NCBI RefSeq assembly: GCF_042767895.1
Contig: NC_091573.1
Span: 27,145,141 to 27,170,140, forward strand
Length of the DNA stretch: 25,000 nt
DNA from: Penaeus vannamei
Lineage: Eukaryota; Arthropoda; Malacostraca; Decapoda; Penaeidae
Reading direction: 5' to 3'
Both the position numbers and the translations under genes were made by a program. A model generated the notes under the pieces. The model ran no database searches. It saw only the letters and a program-made list of their open reading frames with translations, and was not told where the DNA came from. Within the stretch, counting starts at the first letter, position 1. Every line of letters begins with the position of its first letter. Shown here piece by piece: positions 18,431 through 25,000 of this stretch.

Positions 18431-18655
18431 TTACCTATGGGAATTGTAGGGCAAGAGGGAAGGGTAAGGGGAGGAGGGAGGGGGGGAGGGGGTTGCTATG
18501 TCACGTAAGGGAGGCGAGGAAAAGGAAAGGGAGGGGTTAGGAGTGGGGGAGGGGAGAGGAGGTGTAGGGGGAGGGGGAGGGGGGAGGAAGGGAGGAGAGG
18601 GGAGAGGGAGGGGCGAGGAGGGGAGGGGGGAGGAGGGGGAGAGGCAAAGGCTCGG
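18431..18655. repeat. G-rich purine tract
   Basis: GGGAGGGG words dominate the + strand, with many G runs of four to seven. Confidence 0.92.
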
Positions 18656-18904
18656 TACCGTAATGTAATAAAGGTAATCATATTTTTCCTTTCATGGAGG
18701 AGACAGGTAGCGTGTGGTCGGTGTTTTTGGTCGAAATTTTGTTGCGATCTTGCTGTCGAGGTGATGTGTGGTTTGTATGGAGACTTTCCCTTTCCCTTGG
18801 ACGAACACTCAAACATACGCACATACATAATTAGATGCACGCACTCATACGTACACACACACATTAACGGACACATACATACACATACATATATACACAT
18901 GCAC
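18656..18904. other. Unique island at a purine-to-pyrimidine switch
   Basis: About 165 bp of unique DNA, then ACATACACATACA-type CA-rich sequence. The 377-codon open frame starting at 18761 crosses into the pyrimidine tract and is not supported as a gene. Confidence 0.45.
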
Positions 18905-20245
18905 TTCCTCCTACCCGTCTCATTTCCTTTTCCTACCTCTTCTCCCCCCTTCCTCACCCCATTTCCATTTCCCTCTCTCCCCCCTTCACCTCTTTCTCAA
19001 CTCCTCCTCCCTCACCCCTATCCCACTTCCCACCTCCCTTCTCCCTCTTTCCTTTCCCTCGCCCCTCTCCCACCTCCCTCCACCTCTGCCTTTCCATCAT
19101 CAACTTTTGGGGTTTCTCCTTTCTTTATCTCTTCTTCCAACTCTTTCCTTCTCCCTTCCTCATCCATCTTCCAACCCCTCCTCCCCCACCCTTCCCCTTT
19201 CCTAGCCCCTTCGCCCTCTCCTCCGTCCCCCCTCCCTATATCCACTTCCCCCTCCCTCACTCTCATTCTACCTACACCCCCCCCCTATAGCCTCTTCCCC
19301 TCCCTCACCCGCTTCTCATTTCCCCTCCTTTCCCCTCCCAATAGCCACCCTCCCTCTCTCTGCTCACCTCCCCCACCCTCTTCACACACCCCTCTTCTCC
19401 CCCCACTTTATAGCTACTTCCCCCCTCCTTCCCTCCTTTTCACCCCCCTCCCTTACCCCTTTCCCCACATCCCTCCTTTCTCCGACCCTACAGCCACTTC
19501 CCTCCCCTCTTCACCCCCTCCCTATAGCCACTATCAGTCCCTCTCTCCCTTCTCACCTCCGCCCTTCCCCCACCCTATAACCACTTCCACTTCCTCCCCA
19601 TTTCCTCACCCTATCCAATTCCCCCTTTCTCAACCACTTTTTGCCTTCATATTTCCCCCCTTCCCTCACCCACTTTTTACTATTTTCACCTCCATCTCTC
19701 ATCCACCTCCCTCCTTTCTCACCTTTTTACCACTTACTTCCAACCCTCCCACCCCCTACCTTCCTCCTCCTTCCCTCACCTTTTTACCCACTGTTTCCCA
19801 CCTCTCCCCCCTCCCCCTCCTCCCTCCCTTCTCCTCCACCCTTTCCTCCCCTACTAACCTTTCCATCCACCCCCCTTTTCACCCCTCCCTCTAATCCACT
19901 CCTCCCCCCTCATCCCTCCCTCCACCCCACTCGTCCCCTCCTCACCCCTCCATCCATCCCACTCCTCCTCCTCCTCCCCTCTTCACCCCTCCCTCCACCT
20001 CACTCCTCCCTTTCTCACCCTTCCCTCCACCCCACTCCTCACCCCGCCTTCCACCCTCCTCCTCATCCACCCCATTCCTCCCCTCCATCCTCCCTATTCC
20101 CGATCCTCCCCTTCCTTCCCCTCCTCACTACTCCCTCTTCCTCTCCATCCACCCCACTCCCCCACTCTTCACCCCCCCCACTCCACCCCACTCCTCAGTC
20201 CTCCCTCCACCCCACCCCTCCCTCCTCCCTATCCCTCCCACCCCT
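18905..20245. repeat. 1.3-kb C/T-rich pyrimidine tract
   Basis: The + strand is almost pure C and T. Recurring phrases such as CCCTATAGCCACTTCCC (19286, 19409, 19490, 19520 regions) suggest an eroded minisatellite, and CTCCACCCCACTCCTC words dominate after 19900. All long open frames are Pro/Ser/Leu/Phe polymers. Confidence 0.94.
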
Positions 20246-20576
20246 AAAAGGTATATGAACCGCGAAGGATCTCCTCACACCTCCATCCACCCCGCTCCCC
20301 ACTCTTCACCCCTCCCTCCCTCCCCTCCTTCCTCCACCCCACCCCACCATCCCTCCTCACCCCTCCCTCCCTCCCTCCCCCCCAAGGTAAAAGAACCGCG
20401 AAGGATCTCCCCACGCCTCCATCCACCCCACTACCCATCCACCCCTCCCTCCCCTCCTCACCCCTCCCTCCCTCCCGCCCTCCCACTCCACCCTCCCTCC
20501 CACCCCTCCCTCCTTCCACCCCACTCCCTCCCTCCCCCGAAAGGTACATGAACCGCGAAGGATCTCCCCGCCTCCT
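20246..20576. repeat. Three-copy long repeat with conserved GC-rich core
   Basis: The core GAACCGCGAAGGATCTCC lies at 20257, 20393 and 20550 (spacings 136 and 157), each time preceded by AAGGTANA(T/A). The material between copies is variable C/T repeat. The core keeps its sequence while the spacer drifts. Confidence 0.93.
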
Positions 20577-20650
20577 TCTCCCCGCGTCGAAGCCGAGCAA
20601 ACAGCGGAGAGATGTCGACTCGCGGATTCGTAAACACGACTTAGTCTTGT
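20577..20650. other. Unique island at a pyrimidine-to-purine switch
   Basis: About 70 bp of GC-rich unique DNA between the third core copy and the purine tract. It holds a 10-codon ATG frame (20611-20643), too short to call. Confidence 0.4.
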
Positions 20651-21095
20651 GAGGGGAAGTTGAGGGGAAATTGGGCGGGGCGAAGGAGAGGGGGGAAAGG
20701 GACGATTAGGATGGGAATGTTGCATTTTGGAATGAGGGGTGAGAGTGAGGGAGTGGAGGGAAAGGGTGAAGGAGGAAGGGTAAGGAAAGGGAGGGGAAGG
20801 GAGGGGTGAGAGTGAGGGAGGGTAGGGGATGGAAGAGGGGGAGGGAGGGGTGAGAGTAAAGGAGAGGAAGGGAGGGGAAGGAGGGGTGATAGAAAGAAGG
20901 GAAGGGAAGGGTGAAGAAGGGAGGGGAGGGGAGGGAGAGGGATGATGGATGGATAAAGTGTAGGATGGAGGGAGGAAAATGATAGGGAGAAGAGTGGGAG
21001 GGCACAGAGATGGAGAAACAGAGCAGTAAGAAGTAGGGAGAGACAGACAGACAGACAGAGTGAATACGAGAGAGAAAGAGAAAGCGAAACTCAGA
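20651..21095. repeat. Purine-rich tract
   Basis: GGGAGGGGAAGG and GGGTGAGAGTGAGGG phrases recur irregularly. GACA and GAGA words close the tract after 21035. Confidence 0.9.
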
Positions 21096-21290
21096 GAATG
21101 AGAAACAAAAGAAAAGTCTTACAAAAGCCGAAGAAAAATGATAATATGCATTGTGTTTCTAAGTGCAAGAGTGCAAGATTGCATGTTATGCAATGTGAAG
21201 TAGTGACTGAATGCAGAAGAATGATTGAATATGTGGGAAAATTTGAATATATTTTTTGGAAAAAGAGATACGTTATGTAGAGCACAGCAG
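21096..21290. other. Unique AT-rich island
   Basis: Non-repetitive DNA with a perfect inverted repeat ATTGCAT-GTT-ATGCAAT (21178-21194) and the related ATGCATTGTG at 21147. Open frames of about 60 codons exist on both strands. Neither resembles a known protein. Confidence 0.4.
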
Positions 21291-21734
<444 letters not shown>

Positions 21735-21832
21735 CCTTGACCGCGGAGGTAGATTGATTTTTTCTTCGTCTTCCTATTTTTTGATGAGAGTAAGGGAGAG
21801 GGTGAGGAAGTACGCATCCAGAGAGCGATTGC

Positions 21833-22083
21833 GTGTGTGTGTGTGTGTGTGTCTGTGTGCGTGTGTGTGTGTGTGCGTGTGTGTGTGCGTGTGTATGTGT
21901 ATGTGCATGTATGTGTGTGTGTGTGTATCTGTGTGTGAGGTTGTCTGTATGTGTTTATGTATGTGTGTGTGTGTGTATTTGTGTGTGAGGTTGTGTGTAT
22001 GTGTTTGTGTGTGTGTGTGTCTGTGTTTGTTGTGTATGTAAGTGTGTGTGTTTTTGTTTATGTGTTAGAGAGAGGGGGGGGGA

Positions 22084-22119
<36 letters not shown>

Positions 22120-22134
22120 TGTGTGTGTGTGTGT

Positions 22135-22197
<63 letters not shown>

Positions 22198-22210
22198 CGT
22201 GCGTGCGTAT
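21833..22210. repeat. Long interrupted (GT)n array
   Basis: GT dinucleotides with CTGT, GCGT and TATGT interruptions run almost 380 bp. A duplicated phrase GTGTGTGAGGTTGT lies at about 21931 and 21981, and a short G run at about 22073-22082. Confidence 0.96.
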
Positions 22211-22509
22211 GTTAGAGAGTTCATATGTGTGTCGAGTAAGTACGTATGTACCTGTAAGTAAAAGAAGCATCACATGCACGTAAATAAACCATCGTGTGAG
22301 TGTGGGTGCATGTGCGTGTACACTGACCATCGACTATGCATCGAAGCTTCTCTACACCTGAGAAAAAAAGCACGAGTAGGCAACTGATGACCTTTTTCCT
22401 GTCTCTCGCTTTTCTCAAGTCTTGATTAAGGCATTAGGACAAGCTCGTTCGATTCCGTGACACGTCTTTTAAAAAATGTGTTTTGGAGTAAGATTAATGA
22501 TATGTTCTA
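22211..22509. other. Unique DNA with a possible tRNA-SINE remnant
   Basis: CGTTCGATTCC (about 22446-22456) matches the Pol III B box at 10 of 11 positions, and TTAAGGCATTAGGAC just before it resembles part of a tRNA head. The A-to-B distance is too short for an intact element, so this is at best a fragment. Confidence 0.3.
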
Positions 22510-22798
<289 letters not shown>

Positions 22799-23010
22799 AT
22801 GATATATCTAATAATATCTGGAGAATGTTATGAATGAATAAGATTAATTAGTTCATTTGGTAATTAGTTCACTTGCTTAACAGGATTAGCTAGTTGATAT
22901 CCTAGTAGGGATATAGGCCTAAATAGCTGATTTCTTTAATAGGATTGCTTACTTTATTTCTTAATAGGATTGTTTAGTTATCAAAATAGGATGATTCTCC
23001 ATCCATTATT
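22799..23010. repeat. AT-rich stretch with a 24-bp repeat
   Basis: AATAGGATTG-type phrases occur with AGGAT at 22941, 22965 and 22988 (24 and 23 bp apart); a related CAGGATTAG lies at 22881. TAATTAGTTCA(T/C)TTG is duplicated at about 22845 and 22861. Confidence 0.65.
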
Positions 23011-23021
23011 CACACACACAC

Positions 23022-23063
<42 letters not shown>

Positions 23064-23075
23064 ACACACACACAC
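23011..23075. repeat. (CA)n microsatellite
   Basis: CA dinucleotides with single GC and GA interruptions. Confidence 0.97.
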
Positions 23076-23580
23076 TCCCTTCCCTTCCCTACTCCTTTAC
23101 TTCCCCTTCTCACTCCTTTATCCCACTCTTCCCCACCCTTTCACTTCTCATCCCCCTTCGTTCCCCTCCTCACCCCATCCCTCCCCTTCTCATCCCCCTT
23201 CTTTCCCTCTCCCCTCCCACCCCTTCCCCTTTCCCTGCCCTTCCTCATCCCATCCTCTTCCCTTCTTTCCTTCTCCTTCTTCCCCTTATCCCTCCTCTCC
23301 CCTTCCCTGTAACCCCCTAGCCTTCCCTCACCTCCCAACCCTACCTCCCCTCACCCCCTCCCTCCCCTTCTCCAGCCTCTTTTTTACCCCTCCCCTCGTC
23401 ACCCCAACCCTCCTCTCGCCTTCTCCTCCCCCTTCTTTTCCCCTTCCTCCTCACCCCATCCATCTCCTCCCCTTCCACCACTTTCCTTCCCTTTCTTTTC
23501 CCCTTCCTTTCCCCTTCCCCATCTTCCCCTCATCCCAGCCCCTCCTTCCCCTCCCCCCCCCCCCCATCTTTCCCCAACCC
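23076..23580. repeat. C/T-rich pyrimidine tract
   Basis: CCCCTTCTCA and CCTTCCCCTT phrases, with a 13-C run at 23553-23565. No coding signal. Confidence 0.93.
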
Positions 23581-23592
23581 CACAGTGGTTCA

Positions 23593-23594
<2 letters not shown>

Positions 23595-23633
<39 letters not shown>
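23595..23633. repeat. Poly(T) run of 39
   Basis: A 39-base T homopolymer preceded by CAGTGGTTCACA and followed by CTCTCTCGACC. It could be the tail of a minus-strand retroposon whose body would be 23634 onward, but no tRNA-like head is found there. Confidence 0.9.
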
Positions 23634-23859
23634 CTCTCTCGACCAATATACAATAATATTCAAGGCCCTGTTCAGTGTCTGACATCTTCTGAGAGTTTTA
23701 TTACTAGTTATGAATAGTTTAACGTCAATAGCTATGGGACAAGAACACTATGAAAAGATTCTAGTTAATTATTATGAGAGATGATTATATGTAGGTTCTG
23801 TGAGATGACATGAAGACTCATTTCGATGTCATAATTTTCATATTGCTTCATGGCCCCCT
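23634..23859. other. Unique DNA, nothing recognised
   Basis: Ordinary AT-rich sequence between the poly(T) run and the telomere-like tract. No gene or RNA is recognised. Confidence 0.45.
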
Positions 23860-24287
23860 AGAACCTAACTTAACCTTACCTAACCTGATAACCTAACCTA
23901 ACCTAATCTAACTTAACCTAACATTACCTAACCTAACTCAACCTAACCTAACCTAACCTAAGACCTAACCTAATGTAACTTAACCTAACCTAACCTAACC
24001 TAACTTGCCTAACCCAACCTAACTTGACTTAATCCAACCTAACCTAACTTAACATAACTTAACCTTACCTAACTTAACAGAACTTAACCTAACCTAACTT
24101 AACATAACTTAACCTAACCTAACTTAACAGAACTTAACCTATCCCAACTTAACAGAACTTAACCTAACCTAACATAACCCAACTTGCCTAACCCAACCTA
24201 ACTTGACTTAATCCAACCTAACTTAACATAACTTAACATAACTTACCCTAACCAAACTTGACCTAACCTTAAACTCACCCTAACCGA
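23860..24287. repeat. Degenerate interstitial telomere-like (CCTAA)n tract
   Basis: The tract is built from CCTAA pentamers, the C-rich strand of the arthropod telomere repeat TTAGG, with many ACTTAAC, ACATAAC, ACAGAAC and TTGCCTAACCC variants. The longest clean run is about four units (23941-23961). Higher-order order is visible: AACTTAACAGAACTTAACCT at 24071 recurs at 24121 (50 bp), and AACTTGCCTAACCCAACC at 24002 recurs at 24181 (179 bp). More than 23 kb lie on the side where a chromosome end would be, so the tract is internal in this assembly. Confidence 0.92.
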
Positions 24288-24495
24288 AAGACCCAAAACT
24301 CAGACCGGAAAAAAATAACGGGTCTCATTTTTACGACCCGTTTCTCATAAAAACCACCCTCGCCTCATGAATAACGGTGATCAAGCTGCGACGGGTGTGT
24401 GAGGGTAATGTATCTCCCTCATTCAATAGAGGGGAGATATGTAATAGATAATTTTTTTCCTCTTTTTTATGAATCACTTTGCTTGGTTGGATGTG
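24288..24495. other. Unique DNA with an 8-bp perfect hairpin
   Basis: AACGGGTC (24317-24324) and GACCCGTT (24335-24342) pair perfectly around a 10-base loop. It follows an A-rich run and lies directly after the telomere-like tract. No gene is recognised. Confidence 0.45.
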
Positions 24496-24755
24496 ATGGG
24501 GGGGAGGGGGAGGAGGAGGGGATGGGGGGGGGGATATGGTAGAGGAAGGGGAATGGAGGAAAGATGAGGAAGGGGAAGAAGAGGAGGACGAAGAAAGGGA
24601 AGAGGTGGAGGACGAGAAGGAGAATGAGGAATAGAGGAAAAAGAAAGAATGAAAGAGGTAAAAAATGATAAGAAAAAGAGGAGAAGAAATGAAATTAAAA
24701 AAGAAGAGAAACAATTTTAAAAAAGAAACAAAAACAGAATAAAAACAAAACAAAA
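24496..24755. repeat. Purine-rich tract
   Basis: GGGGGGAGGGGGAGGAGG at the start passes into GAAGAGGAGG and AAAAGAAAGA words. Confidence 0.9.
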
Positions 24756-25000
24756 AAAATCCCAGCCATGCATACCTGTCCTACCACACCGAAGCGACAC
24801 ATATACGTAAACCTATTTGTCAGCGTGTGCGAGCTAGATAACCCACTGTTTATGCGTCGATATGTTGCTCTTATCCGGCACTGCATCGGCACTGCAACAG
24901 AAGAGCCGAGTGCAGCCTATACCCAGCCGCACCTCCCGACTTGGCAGGCGTCCAAATGTTGCAATTAAGGATGAGAGACAAGGGAATATTTGCAAGCATG
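24756..25000. other. Unique mixed-composition DNA at the window edge
   Basis: This stretch is non-repetitive and richer in GC than its surroundings. A 66-codon frame on + (24768-24968) and one on - (24695-24892) overlap. Neither resembles a known protein. CGGCACTGCA is duplicated at 24876 and 24887. It may be part of a feature continuing past the window. Confidence 0.35.

Noticed and set aside
18761..19894. 377-codon Pro/Ser-rich open frame, the longest in the window
   Set aside because: Almost all of it lies in a C/T-only tract where stop codons are rare by composition; there is no domain, no splice context and no bias change at its start.

Overview
The window looks like nuclear DNA of an arthropod, most likely a decapod crustacean and plausibly a penaeid shrimp. 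Three things in the sequence point there: two terminal exons of a Dpr/zig-8-type neuronal immunoglobulin gene, a long degenerate tract of the arthropod telomere pentamer (CCTAA/TTAGG), and an extreme load of simple repeats, which is a known trait of penaeid genomes. The species is inference.

Only one protein-coding gene can be supported, on the + strand. An exon at 2678-2846 encodes the C-terminal half of an Ig domain. It joins through a phase-1 intron to the last coding exon at 5526-5647, which ends in a hydrophobic tail and a TAA stop. The reading frame, both splice sites and the protein segment agree with the Dpr family, whose members are surface proteins that pair with DIP proteins in synaptic matching. 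Upstream exons lie outside the window. The 3' flank (5648 to about 8665) is mostly AT-rich, includes GC-rich islands and two long (TA)n arrays, and has several poly(A) signals. The most convincing, at 8639-8644, follows two perfect Pumilio-type motifs.

Around the gene: 1-2640 is upstream intron or flank and carries a T-rich tract, a (GAT)n array, a 301-bp hAT-type MITE with an 8-bp target duplication (1478-1794) and a ~70-bp minisatellite. The intron (2847-5525) holds (TTTCTC)n, (TA)n, a CTT/CTC tract and a 59-bp tandem array. Each of the first five full units of that array contains a near-match to the Pol III B box.

From about 8.7 kb to the end no gene is supported. Kilobase-scale purine-rich and pyrimidine-rich tracts alternate between strands, with di-, tri- and tetranucleotide arrays, several minisatellites and two tRNA-derived SINE-like retroposons (15018-15207 minus; about 16085-16273 plus). 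The degenerate telomere-like tract is at 23860-24287. Short unique islands of 70-300 bp separate the repeats. I recognise no protein in them. Most long open frames in the window are translations of simple repeats and are not genes.

I did not find a convincing new multi-gene system. The observations most worth following are the B-box-bearing 59-bp array next to the last Dpr exon, the hairpin-forming GC-rich island in the 3' flank, the higher-order structure of the telomere-like tract, and the repeated purine/pyrimidine strand switches.
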